From an uncultured beta proteobacterium (GTDB lineage: Bacteria; Pseudomonadota; Gammaproteobacteria; Burkholderiales; Burkholderiaceae_C), in NCBI GenBank assembly GCA_903927495.1, contig CAIYNH010000805.1:1-8394 (forward strand): a DNA stretch of 8,394 bases, in the 5' to 3' direction. Below the pieces are notes generated by a model that was not told the DNA's origin, searched no databases, and saw nothing but the letters and a program-made list of their open reading frames with translations. Shown piece by piece: positions 1 through 6,297 of this stretch. The stretch's first letter is position 1; each line of letters opens with the position of its first letter. The position numbers and the translations under genes were made by a program.

Positions 1-94
1 CGTGGTGCTGGGGGCACTGAGTTTTATCGCAAAAAAGACCGTCCATGATGAGGACGATTCGACGGCAAATGACACCGGGGAGAATCAATCATGA
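1..94 (+). CDS. hybA: HybA, hydrogenase ferredoxin-type subunit, C-terminal end (partial)
   Basis: Only the last 30 codons are present, read in frame 2 from base 2 and ending at TGA 92-94. The visible peptide starts hydrophobic (VVLGALSFIA) and then turns to a charged tail (KKTVHDEDDS and onward). This fits the end of a C-terminal membrane anchor followed by a short cytoplasmic tail, as in HybA, the 4x[4Fe-4S] subunit that passes electrons between the small subunit and HybB. No iron-sulfur motif lies inside the window, so the identity rests on position: its stop overlaps the hybB start as ATGA (91-94), the usual hybA-hybB arrangement. The reading frame is clear, but the name is inferred from context. 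Confidence 0.72.
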   Translation, partial: VVLGALSFIAKKTVHDEDDSTANDTGENQS

Positions 95-1254
95 CCCAGC
101 ATCAACATGCAGCACCGACCCCGATAGGGGGTAGTCTGTTGAATGCCGCCACTGTAGTGTGTGGCGTACTGATCGCCATCATGATGACCCTCCTGCTGGT
201 GCGTTTCGTTTTTGGTTTGGCAACCGTTGCCAATGTCAACGACGGCTACTCCTGGGGAATATGGGTGGTGGTTGACGTGATGATTGGCTCAGCGCTGGCC
301 TGTGGCGGTTTTTCGGTGGCCTTGCTGGTGTATATCTTCAACAAGGGGCAATACCATCCTTTGGTCAGACCAGCCCTGCTGGGCAGCCTGTTTGGCTACA
401 CCTTGGCTGGCGGGGGTATTTTTATCGACCTGGGTCGCTGGTGGAACTTCTGGCACATCTTTTGGCCCAGTTACTCGAACCCCAATTCCGTGATGTTTGA
501 GGTGGCAGTGTGCGTGACAGCTTACATCTTGGTGATGTGGATCGAGTTTTCCCCGGTGTTCCTGGAAAAGCTCGGCATGCACGACGTAAAAAAGAAACTC
601 AACAAGTGGCTGTTTTTCTTTATTGCGCTGGGTGTGCTGTTGCCGATGATGCACCAGTCTTCGCTGGGCACGATGCTGGTGGTGATGGGCGACCAGGTCA
701 ATCCGTTGTGGCAAACCCCGGCGGTGCCGCTGATCTACCTGCTGACGGCGATCGTGATTGGTTACGGCGTGGTGTTGTTTGAGTCTTGTGTGGCTGCCTC
801 GGCTTACCGTCGCAAGATCGAGATGCATCTGTTAAATCCACTCTCCAAAATCATGCTCGGGGTGCTGGGTGCCTACATGGTGGTGCGCGTGGGTGACCTG
901 TCGATTCGTGGGGCTTGGTCTGCAGCGTTTCAGTTCAGTGGTGTAGCCTTCTCGTTCTGGGTTGAAAACCTGGCCTTTGTGGCACCGTTTTTTCTGATCG
1001 GTAGTGTCGAATCACGGCGCAACCCGGCCCGACTCTTCCTGGCTGGCATTGCCATCATGATTGGCGGTATATTGTTGCGGCTGAATGGCTTCCTGATTGG
1101 TTATGAACACCACACCGGAACTGGCTGGTCTTATTTCCCGTCACTGGCTGAGGTGATGGTCACTGCCGGCATGTTTGCCATCGAGGTACTGGGCTACATC
1201 ATCATCACCCGGCGCTTTCCGGTGTTGCCGCGCGAAGATGCGCAAACTAATTAA
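91..1254 (+). CDS. hybB: HybB, NrfD-like integral membrane subunit of [NiFe] hydrogenase
   Basis: This 387-residue protein is almost entirely hydrophobic and has about ten membrane segments, roughly at residues 16-43, 56-83, 94-114, 133-157, 171-198, 211-236, 252-270, 286-306, 314-335 and 351-373. It belongs to the NrfD/PsrC family and is close in length to E. coli HybB (about 392 aa). Family-like stretches include GRWWNFW (115-121), EFSP (152-155) and HQSSLG (188-193). Several membrane-embedded acidic residues (E137, E152, E231, E292, E354, E365) could serve quinone binding or proton transfer. In Hyd-2-type enzymes HybB links HybA to the quinone pool in the cytoplasmic membrane. The ATG at 91 has a GGGGAG ribosome site at 77-82 and overlaps the hybA stop, which suggests translational coupling. 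The N-terminus is short and carries no signal peptide. Confidence 0.93.
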   Translation: MTQHQHAAPTPIGGSLLNAATVVCGVLIAIMMTLLLVRFVFGLATVANVNDGYSWGIWVVVDVMIGSALACGGFSVALLVYIFNKGQYHPLVRPALLGSLFGYTLAGGGIFIDLGRWWNFWHIFWPSYSNPNSVMFEVAVCVTAYILVMWIEFSPVFLEKLGMHDVKKKLNKWLFFFIALGVLLPMMHQSSLGTMLVVMGDQVNPLWQTPAVPLIYLLTAIVIGYGVVLFESCVAASAYRRKIEMHLLNPLSKIMLGVLGAYMVVRVGDLSIRGAWSAAFQFSGVAFSFWVENLAFVAPFFLIGSVESRRNPARLFLAGIAIMIGGILLRLNGFLIGYEHHTGTGWSYFPSLAEVMVTAGMFAIEVLGYIIITRRFPVLPREDAQTN

Positions 1255-1267
1255 TCAGTTAAATTAG
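1247..1267 (+). other. AT-rich imperfect hairpin over the hybB stop codon
   Basis: CTAATTAA (1247-1254) can pair with TTAAATTAG (1259-1267) around a TCAG loop if one A is bulged. The left arm contains the hybB TAA stop and the structure lies just before the hybC ribosome site. It has no G+C-rich stem or T-run, so it does not look like a terminator. It is weak, and a role in mRNA processing or stability is only a possibility. Confidence 0.25.
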
Positions 1268-1288
1268 AAATATATCTGGAGACTCAAA

Positions 1289-2995
1289 ATGTCAAAACGC
1301 ATCACGATTGATCCCATCACCCGCATTGAGGGACACCTGCGCATCGATGTCGATGTCGATGGCGGCAAGGTCAACAAAGCTTGGTCGTCAGGCCAGATGT
1401 GGCGCGGTGTTGAGCTGATTTTGCTAGGCCGCGACCCGCGCGATGCCTGGGCCATCACCCAACGCATTTGCGGCGTCTGCACCACGGTGCATGCCATCAC
1501 GTCGGTGCGTGCTGTTGAAAACGCGCTGAAGCTGGAGATACCGCTGAATGCCCAGTACATCCGCAACCTGATCATTCTGGCGCACTCGGTGCACGATTTT
1601 ATTGTGCACTTTTACCACCTGTCGGCACTTGACTGGGTTGATGTGACGTCTGCCTTGAAGGCCGACCCGGACAAAACTTCGATTTTGGGTGAAAGCCTGT
1701 CATCCTGGCATCTCAACAGCAAGCATGAGATGCGCCGTGTCCATGAACGTCTGAAGCATTTTGTAAACGGCGGCCAGTTGGGCATTTTTACCAACGGCTA
1801 TTGGGGCCACCCGGCCATGAAACTGTCGCCCGAGGTGAATTTGCTGGCCGTTGCCCACTACCTGCAAGCCCTTGAAGTGCAGCGCAAAGCCAACAAGATC
1901 GTCTCCATTTTGGGCTCCAAGACACCGCACATTCAGAATGTTGCGGTGGGTGGTGTCGCCAACCCGTTGGCAACCGACTCACAAGCGGTGCTCACGGTAG
2001 AACGTCTGATGGCCATCAAAGGCTGGATTGACGAGCTGTCTGACTTTGTCAAAAATGTTTATCTGATCGACGTGGCCGCGGTAGGTGCCTTCTACCCGGA
2101 ATGGACCGCCATTGGCAAAGGGGTCACCAACTACCTGTCGGTTCCCGATATTCCACTTGACACCAAGGGCACACAATTTGCCTTCCCGGGTGGCTTTATC
2201 GAGGGTGGTGATCTATCCAAACGCAAACCAATTACTTCGTTCAATGACGAATATTGGCAAAAGGGCGTTGAAGAATCGGTCAAACACTCTTGGTACAACT
2301 ACGACAAACCGGGCTCACTGCACCCCTACAAGGGCGAAACCACACCCAACTACACCGACTTCAAGGACGATGCCAAGTATTCCTGGATGAAGTCTCCAAC
2401 CTTCTATGGCAAGGTGGCGCAGGTGGGCCCACTGGCACGTGTGCTCAATGGTTTGGCAGCAGGGCATGAGGCCACGACCAAATACGCCACTGCGGCGCTC
2501 GATACGGTGTCAGCTTTGGCCAAAACCAAGATTGGGCTGGATGCCATGCACTCAACGATTGGTCGCCACGCGGCACGCGCCATCACCTGCTGCGTCAATG
2601 TCGATTTGCTGGCTGACCAATGGACTGCTTTGCTCACCAACATGGGCAAGGGGGATCTGGCCACCTTCAACAAGCCGGTTTTTCCCACCGGAGAAGTCAT
2701 GGGGGTGGGCTTTCACGAAGCTCCTCGCGGCGCGTTGTCACACTGGGTTGTCATTGACAACGGCAAGATCAAAAACTACCAGTGCGTGGTGCCCTCGACC
2801 TGGAACGCCTGCCCGAGAAATGAAAAGGACGAGCCCGGCCCGTATGAGGCATCGTTGCTCAACACCCCCATAGCTGACCCTGAAAAGCCTTTGGAAGTGC
2901 TGCGCACCATTCACTCATTTGATCCCTGCATTGCCTGCGCCATTCACCTGACCGACAAAGAAAGCGATACCGCAATTTCTGTCAGAGCGGTGTAA
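1289..2995 (+). CDS. hybC: HybC, [NiFe] hydrogenase large (catalytic) subunit precursor
   Basis: This 568-residue catalytic subunit holds the Ni-Fe(CN)2CO site for reversible H2 oxidation at the outer face of the membrane. All active-site elements are visible. RICGVC (59-64) with H68 supplies C61 and C64. DPCIACAIH (545-553) supplies C547 and C550. E14 in TRIEGH matches the known proton-transfer glutamate of E. coli HybC, and R480 in EAPRGA matches the conserved active-site arginine. Cleavage by HybD is expected after H553, removing a 15-residue tail that begins LTDKES, the same tail length as in E. coli HybC. The total length is also nearly the same (567 in E. coli). There is no signal peptide, as expected for a subunit exported by riding on the Tat signal of the small subunit. 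The start is the ATG preceded by TGGAGA (1277-1282). The gene lies 34 nt after hybB and a terminator-like hairpin follows it. Confidence 0.97.
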   Translation: MSKRITIDPITRIEGHLRIDVDVDGGKVNKAWSSGQMWRGVELILLGRDPRDAWAITQRICGVCTTVHAITSVRAVENALKLEIPLNAQYIRNLIILAHSVHDFIVHFYHLSALDWVDVTSALKADPDKTSILGESLSSWHLNSKHEMRRVHERLKHFVNGGQLGIFTNGYWGHPAMKLSPEVNLLAVAHYLQALEVQRKANKIVSILGSKTPHIQNVAVGGVANPLATDSQAVLTVERLMAIKGWIDELSDFVKNVYLIDVAAVGAFYPEWTAIGKGVTNYLSVPDIPLDTKGTQFAFPGGFIEGGDLSKRKPITSFNDEYWQKGVEESVKHSWYNYDKPGSLHPYKGETTPNYTDFKDDAKYSWMKSPTFYGKVAQVGPLARVLNGLAAGHEATTKYATAALDTVSALAKTKIGLDAMHSTIGRHAARAITCCVNVDLLADQWTALLTNMGKGDLATFNKPVFPTGEVMGVGFHEAPRGALSHWVVIDNGKIKNYQCVVPSTWNACPRNEKDEPGPYEASLLNTPIADPEKPLEVLRTIHSFDPCIACAIHLTDKESDTAISVRAV

Positions 2996-3011
2996 CAGAC
3001 ACGTTACGATC

Positions 3012-3039
3012 AAAGGGTCAGCCAGTGCTGACCCTTTTT
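3012..3039 (+). terminator. Intrinsic terminator or attenuator between hybC and hybD
   Basis: AAAGGGTCAGC (3012-3022) pairs perfectly over 11 bp with GCTGACCCTTT (3027-3037) around a CAGT tetraloop, and the run of T at 3035-3039 follows directly. This is the textbook shape of a Rho-independent terminator. It starts 17 nt after the hybC stop and ends 19 nt before the hybD start. Maturation genes continue on the same strand with no clear promoter in the gap, so partial readthrough is more likely than full termination. Confidence 0.8.
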
Positions 3040-3058
3040 ATTGATTGGGCTTCGATTT

Positions 3059-3550
3059 ATGCGTGCAGTCGTTCTGGGTATCGGTAACACCATCCTGACA
3101 GATGAGGCGGCGGGGGTGCGGGCCGTTGAAGCGCTTGAACGGGCCTACCAGATCCCTGTTGAGGTTCAGGTCATCGACGGCGGCACCTCGGGAATGGAGA
3201 TGATTGAAGACCTCTCCAACCTGGATTTTCTGATCGTGATTGATGTCGTCAAGACCGGCGCAGCAGTCGGCACCGTGGTAAAAATTGCGGGTGCCGAGAT
3301 TCCAGTGTTTTTCCGCAAGAAACTCTCACCCCACCAGATTGCCCTGCCCGATGTATTGGCCAGTCTGGAACTACTCGATGCCATGCCCAAAGAAATTGTG
3401 GTACTGGGAGTAGAGCCCATCTCGCTTGAATTGGGCATGGAAATGACTGCAGAAATTGCATCAAAAGTACCCCAATTGGTTGAGATGGCCGTGGCCGAAC
3501 TCAAAGCTCGTGGGTATTGCGTTGAGCCCCTGGCTGCGCTGGCTGCCTGA
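3059..3550 (+). CDS. hybD: HybD, hydrogenase large-subunit maturation endopeptidase
   Basis: This nickel-dependent protease (peptidase M52 family) removes the C-terminal tail of pre-HybC once nickel is in place, closing the active site. From the ATG at 3059 the protein has 163 residues and opens MRAVVLGIGN, the family start. The three nickel-sensing ligands known from E. coli HybD are all present: E16 (TILTDE), D62 (IVIDVV) and H92 in SPHQ (E. coli H93). That agreement in numbering is why the ATG at 3059 is preferred over the in-frame TTG at 3041, which overlaps the terminator region. The ribosome site is weak (GGG within GATTGGGC, 3043-3050). The C-terminus after about residue 150 is a loose Ala/Leu-rich tail. 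The gene is the first of the maturation set and hypC follows after 9 nt. Confidence 0.93.
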   Translation: MRAVVLGIGNTILTDEAAGVRAVEALERAYQIPVEVQVIDGGTSGMEMIEDLSNLDFLIVIDVVKTGAAVGTVVKIAGAEIPVFFRKKLSPHQIALPDVLASLELLDAMPKEIVVLGVEPISLELGMEMTAEIASKVPQLVEMAVAELKARGYCVEPLAALAA

Positions 3551-3559
3551 GTTGGTGCC

Positions 3560-3826
3560 ATGTGTTTAGCGGCCCCATCCCGTGTGATTGCAGTTGGCGA
3601 CGGCACCGCAGTGACCGAGTGCTTTGGGCAGACCCGCACGGTTAGCCTGTTGTTGCTGAACGAAGAAGTCAAAATAGGTGATTACCTGCTGATCCAGGCC
3701 GGCGGTTTTGCTTTTGAGCTGATCGAGGCCGAGCGTGCCGAAGAATCTTTGGCACTGATGACTGACCTGATGGCGCAAGGTGATGATGCCCGCGAGTGGG
3801 GTGACAACCGAGGCGCGGTGGCATGA
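3560..3826 (+). CDS. hypC: HypC/HybG-family hydrogenase maturation chaperone (atypical: His replaced by Gln)
   Basis: This 88-residue protein starts with MCLAAP, the family signature, whose Cys2 binds the Fe(CN)2CO unit and the large-subunit precursor. The family shuttles that iron complex between HypD and pre-HybC in the cytoplasm. The fold follows the family: a beta-rich core with CFGQTR (21-26), then a helical C-terminus. One key position is odd. E. coli HypC and HybG read VHVGFA, with a conserved His (H51 in HypC), but this protein reads IQAGGFAFE (45-53), giving Gln at position 46 and one extra residue. Its place between hybD and hybE suggests a HybG-like chaperone serving HybC, and a canonical hypC may exist elsewhere. 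The stop overlaps the hybE start (ATGA, 3823-3826). No strong ribosome site precedes the ATG, so coupling to hybD is likely. Confidence 0.88.
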   Translation: MCLAAPSRVIAVGDGTAVTECFGQTRTVSLLLLNEEVKIGDYLLIQAGGFAFELIEAERAEESLALMTDLMAQGDDAREWGDNRGAVA

Positions 3827-4320
3827 CCCTGCACTTTCACAGCAGCAACCCGCAGGACGCAGTTGAAACCGCTTTTTTTCGCATTCAACAAACCAGCATG
3901 GCCGACGTGCCAATCCTCAATCCCGCGCTGTCAGTTGAAGCCATTGACTTCCAGCGCTGGCAAGGGCATTGGCTGGGCATGGTCGTGACCCCCTGGTGCA
4001 TGAGCCTGTTACTGATACCGGGTAGCACCGATAACTGGGTTTCCGCTGGACAAAACAAGCGTCGGTTTGTGAAGTTTCCGGCCGGTGATTTTGCTTTCCT
4101 GGGTGGCAACGAGACTGAGTTGGGCGAGTACCAGAGCTGTTCACTGTTTTCTCCGATGAACAAATTTTCAACCCAACTGGAGGCGACGATGACGGCGCGG
4201 GCTTCCATGCTCGGCTTGCTCACCCCAGCGCCGGAGCCGGAGCCCAAAGCCAAGCTTGCTGAAGTTGCCGAAAAACCCACCTTGTCGCGTCGTGGATTTT
4301 TGGCTTTTCGCAAGCCCTAA
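3823..4320 (+). CDS. hybE: HybE-family [NiFe] hydrogenase assembly chaperone
   Basis: This 165-residue protein matches the HybE/HupJ/HoxT family in length (E. coli HybE is 162 aa) and in its hallmark stretches: MADVPILNPALSVEA (26-40), LGMVVTPWCM (51-60), FPAGDFAFLG (85-94), ELG (99-101) and CSLFSPM (106-112). In E. coli, HybE helps the Hyd-2 small subunit fold and holds back Tat export until the enzyme is assembled. After about residue 132 a Pro/Glu/Lys-rich linker leads to the tail LSRRGFLAFRKP (154-165), which resembles a twin-arginine motif although it sits at the C-terminus. GAGG (3810-3813) lies 9 nt before the start and the gene overlaps hypC by 4 nt. The family call is firm; the meaning of the tail is inference. 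Confidence 0.88.
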   Translation: MTLHFHSSNPQDAVETAFFRIQQTSMADVPILNPALSVEAIDFQRWQGHWLGMVVTPWCMSLLLIPGSTDNWVSAGQNKRRFVKFPAGDFAFLGGNETELGEYQSCSLFSPMNKFSTQLEATMTARASMLGLLTPAPEPEPKAKLAEVAEKPTLSRRGFLAFRKP

Positions 4321-4359
4321 GCCAAAATCCTCCACAATTGCCACAAAACGAGGTAAATC

Positions 4360-4755
4360 ATGTCTGCCATTTCCGAATTCAACACCGCATCTAACGCCGA
4401 CACAGACCGTGAGCACCAGGTTCAACTTGACCTGCTGCAAGCTCTGTACAGCGCTGTTAATGCGTCACGCGATGCGGCCGCAGTGGCTGAAATTCTGGAC
4501 CATTTGATAGCCTATAGCGAGGCCCACTTCATGTCCGAAGAGCTCTTGATGCGTATGAAAAGCTACGACGATTATGAAGACCATGTCGACGACCACGTAC
4601 ACATGCTTGATGTACTGCAAGAGATGGCCGCCAGCCACGCCCAGGGCAATTCGGCGCTGCAACCCGCAAAAGTACAAGATGCGTTGGCCTTCATTGGCAA
4701 TCACATTGCCACACGCGACAAGCGCTTTGCCGACTTTGTGCGCAACGGGAAATAA
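4360..4755 (+). CDS. Bacteriohemerythrin, single-domain O2-binding diiron protein
   Basis: This 131-residue protein is one hemerythrin domain with no signal peptide, so it should be cytoplasmic. All seven diiron ligands can be placed in the family order and spacing: H19 (DREHQ), H56 and E60 (HFMSE), H75 and H79 (HVDDH), H115 and D120 (HIATRD). This matches single-domain bacterial hemerythrins, which bind O2 reversibly. The N-terminal arm is short and lacks the Trp and the VG/ID residues common before the first His ligand, so it is a divergent member. GAGGT (4350-4354) lies 5 nt before the ATG. The gene sits 39 nt after hybE and 9 nt before hypA, inside the maturation cluster. Likely roles are scavenging or sensing O2 near an O2-sensitive assembly line, or supplying O2 or iron; none is shown by the sequence. 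The family call is strong and the function is open. Confidence 0.9.
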   Translation: MSAISEFNTASNADTDREHQVQLDLLQALYSAVNASRDAAAVAEILDHLIAYSEAHFMSEELLMRMKSYDDYEDHVDDHVHMLDVLQEMAASHAQGNSALQPAKVQDALAFIGNHIATRDKRFADFVRNGK

Positions 4756-4764
4756 GCCAACTTC

Positions 4765-5106
4765 ATGCACGAAATGTCACTGGCCGAGTCCGTGCTACAA
4801 CTGATTGAAGACGCAGCGCGAAAAGATCAGTTTAGTAAAGTTACCACTGTCTGGCTCGAAATTGGCCAACTCTCAGGGGTCGAGCCGCAGGCCATGGCTT
4901 TTTGTTTTGATGCGGTCACGCGTGACAGTGTCGCTGCAGGAGCCCGGCTGGAAATCATTGAATTACCCGGCATTGGCTGGTGCATGGCCTGTGCCAAAAC
5001 AGTGCCCATGACCGAGGTTTTTGGCGAATGCCCAAGCTGCGGGGGCTATCAAATGCAGGTTACCGGGGGCACCGAGATGCGAGTGAAAGAACTCGAAATT
5101 GAATAG
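4765..5106 (+). CDS. hypA: HypA, hydrogenase nickel-insertion zinc protein
   Basis: This 113-residue protein has the usual family length and starts MHEMSLAESV. H2 and E3 are the conserved nickel-binding start. The structural zinc site is complete: C73 and C76 (CMAC), C89 and C92 (CPSC). HypA works with the GTPase HypB to place nickel in the large-subunit precursor after the iron centre is loaded. Hyd-2-specific paralogues are called HybF in E. coli, but the adjacent hypB favours the name hypA. The start is fixed by the MHE signature, and the ribosome site is weak (GGGA at 4747-4750, inside the end of the hemerythrin gene), suggesting translational coupling across the 9-nt gap. An 87-nt gap separates it from hypB. 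Confidence 0.95.
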   Translation: MHEMSLAESVLQLIEDAARKDQFSKVTTVWLEIGQLSGVEPQAMAFCFDAVTRDSVAAGARLEIIELPGIGWCMACAKTVPMTEVFGECPSCGGYQMQVTGGTEMRVKELEIE

Positions 5107-5193
5107 GCCGCATACTCTACCCACCAACAGTTGGCTGCCATCCGGGGCTGGCAAAAGTGAACATGAAATGACATCCATAGAAGGAGAAACCAG

Positions 5194-6246
5194 ATGTGTG
5201 TAACTTGCGGTTGCGGCGAAGGTGAAATGAAAATTGAAGGCAGCCATGCACATTCTCATGGACATGACCATGCCGACGGCTCTCACCATAGCCACGAACA
5301 TAGTCACGGAGACGGGCATACACATGAGCACGGGCATTCGCATGATCATGCGAACGAACACCAGCACGACCATGAACACGCCGATGGCACACAGCACAGC
5401 CATGCACATGAGCACATGAATAGCCCCAACCATGACCATGACCATGACCATGACCATGACCATGACCATGACCACGATGCGGCCCCTGCCCATTCGCACG
5501 CGCCGGGTGTCAGCCCTAAGCGCATTGTGCAGATTGAGCAGGACATCCTGGCTAAAAACAACGCTTACGCGTCAGCCAACCGGCAAGCACTGGCCGGGCG
5601 AGGCATCTTTGCACTGAACTTGGTCTCCAGCCCTGGCTCCGGGAAAACCACCTTGCTGTGCAAAACCATTGCCATGCTCACTCAGCAAACCGTAGTGGTC
5701 ATCGAAGGCGACCAGCAAACCAGCCAGGATGCCGACCGCATTCGGGCCACGGGTGCCCAGGCCATACAGATCAACACCGGCAAAGGCTGCCACCTGGATG
5801 CCCACATGGTCGGTCATGCCATGGCGCAGCTCAAGCTGGCAGACGATTCATTGCTGATGATCGAGAACGTCGGCAACCTGGTTTGCCCCGCCGCTTTTGA
5901 CTTGGGAGAGGCGCACAAAGTGGTCATCTTGTCGGTCACCGAGGGCGAAGACAAGCCCATCAAATACCCTGACATGTTCCGTGCTGCGAGTTTGATGCTG
6001 CTCAACAAGATCGACCTGCTGCCCCATTTGCAGTACGACATCGCAGCCGCCGTGGCATTTGCGCAGCGGGTCAATCCGCAGATGCGGGTGATACAGCTCA
6101 GCGCAACCAGTGGCGAAGGCATGGACGAATGGCTGGCCTTCTTAAAGGAGGGCGCAGCCCAGGCGAGGGCTGTGAAACAGCAAACCGTAGCCGTTTTGCA
6201 GGCGCGCATTGCCCAACTCGAAGCCCAACTGCACGCCAATTCCTGA
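5194..6246 (+). CDS. hypB: HypB, nickel-binding GTPase with a long His-rich domain
   Basis: This 350-residue GTPase powers nickel delivery to the hydrogenase large subunit. It opens with [11 protein letters not shown], the high-affinity nickel motif (CxxCGC). Residues 18-102 form a metal-storage-like segment with 34 His in 85 positions, ending in eight HD pairs (80-95). The G domain follows: P-loop SSPGSGKT (145-152), EGDQQTS (171-177), the GCHLDA metal site (C199, H200), NVGNLVCPA (225-233, with C231), SVTEGEDKP (248-256) and the guanine-specificity NKID (271-274). Residues about 325-347 (for example [12 protein letters not shown]) look like a short amphipathic or coiled-coil extension. A strong ribosome site, AAGGAG (5181-5186), lies 7 nt before the ATG. 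His-rich HypB forms are known from rhizobia, where they store nickel. Confidence 0.96.
   Translation: MCVTCGCGEGEMKIEGSHAHSHGHDHADGSHHSHEHSHGDGHTHEHGHSHDHANEHQHDHEHADGTQHSHAHEHMNSPNHDHDHDHDHDHDHDHDAAPAHSHAPGVSPKRIVQIEQDILAKNNAYASANRQALAGRGIFALNLVSSPGSGKTTLLCKTIAMLTQQTVVVIEGDQQTSQDADRIRATGAQAIQINTGKGCHLDAHMVGHAMAQLKLADDSLLMIENVGNLVCPAAFDLGEAHKVVILSVTEGEDKPIKYPDMFRAASLMLLNKIDLLPHLQYDIAAAVAFAQRVNPQMRVIQLSATSGEGMDEWLAFLKEGAAQARAVKQQTVAVLQARIAQLEAQLHANS
5245..5499 (+). repeat. His-codon-rich low-complexity tract in hypB
   Basis: This stretch encodes residues 18-102 of HypB and is dominated by CAT/CAC codons alternating with Ser, Gly, Asp, Glu and Ala codons (patterns such as HSHGHDH and [11 protein letters not shown]). 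It is the coding form of the nickel-storage domain. The low complexity also produces long open frames on the opposite strand, which have no coding support. Confidence 0.85.
5431..5478 (+). repeat. Hexanucleotide tandem repeat (CATGAC)7 plus one variant unit
   Basis: Seven perfect CATGAC units run from 5431 to 5472, followed by the synonymous variant CACGAT (5473-5478). Each unit codes for His-Asp, giving HD x8 at residues 80-95 of HypB. The unit is a multiple of three, so slippage would add or remove HD pairs without a frameshift. Confidence 0.97.
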
Positions 6247-6297
6247 CACAATGTTTTATATCTAAATAGCCTGTAGCGCCCGTCTGTATTGCGTAAG

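Noticed and set aside
2406..2873. Plus-strand 155-codon open frame inside hybC
   Set aside because: It is an out-of-frame shadow of the catalytic subunit, Arg/Pro-rich and without family features.
3041..3058. Upstream TTG start for hybD, adding six residues
   Set aside because: It abuts the terminator T-run, has no ribosome site, and would shift E16 and D62 away from the numbering known for HybD. The ATG at 3059 fits better.
5107..5193. Promoter in the 87-nt hypA-hypB gap
   Set aside because: I see a short CCAAC/GTTGG palindrome but no convincing -35/-10 or sigma-54 pattern. Only the hypB ribosome site is supported.
5163..5203. Small open frames (starts at 5163 and 5168) in the hypA-hypB gap, as a leader peptide
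   Set aside because: They are only 2 and 11 codons long, one overlaps the hypB start out of frame, and neither has its own ribosome site.
5431..5478. Possible CRISPR or direct-repeat array
   Set aside because: The units are contiguous hexamers without spacers and sit in frame inside hypB.
4963..5499. Minus-strand 178-codon open frame rich in Met-Val repeats
   Set aside because: It is the antisense reading of the hypA end and the His-rich part of hypB. The Met-Val pattern is simply the complement of CATGAC repeats, and no protein family is recognisable.
6243..6270. CTGACA and an AT-rich stretch as a promoter for hypF
   Set aside because: No -10-like hexamer lies at a suitable distance from the -35-like CTGACA.
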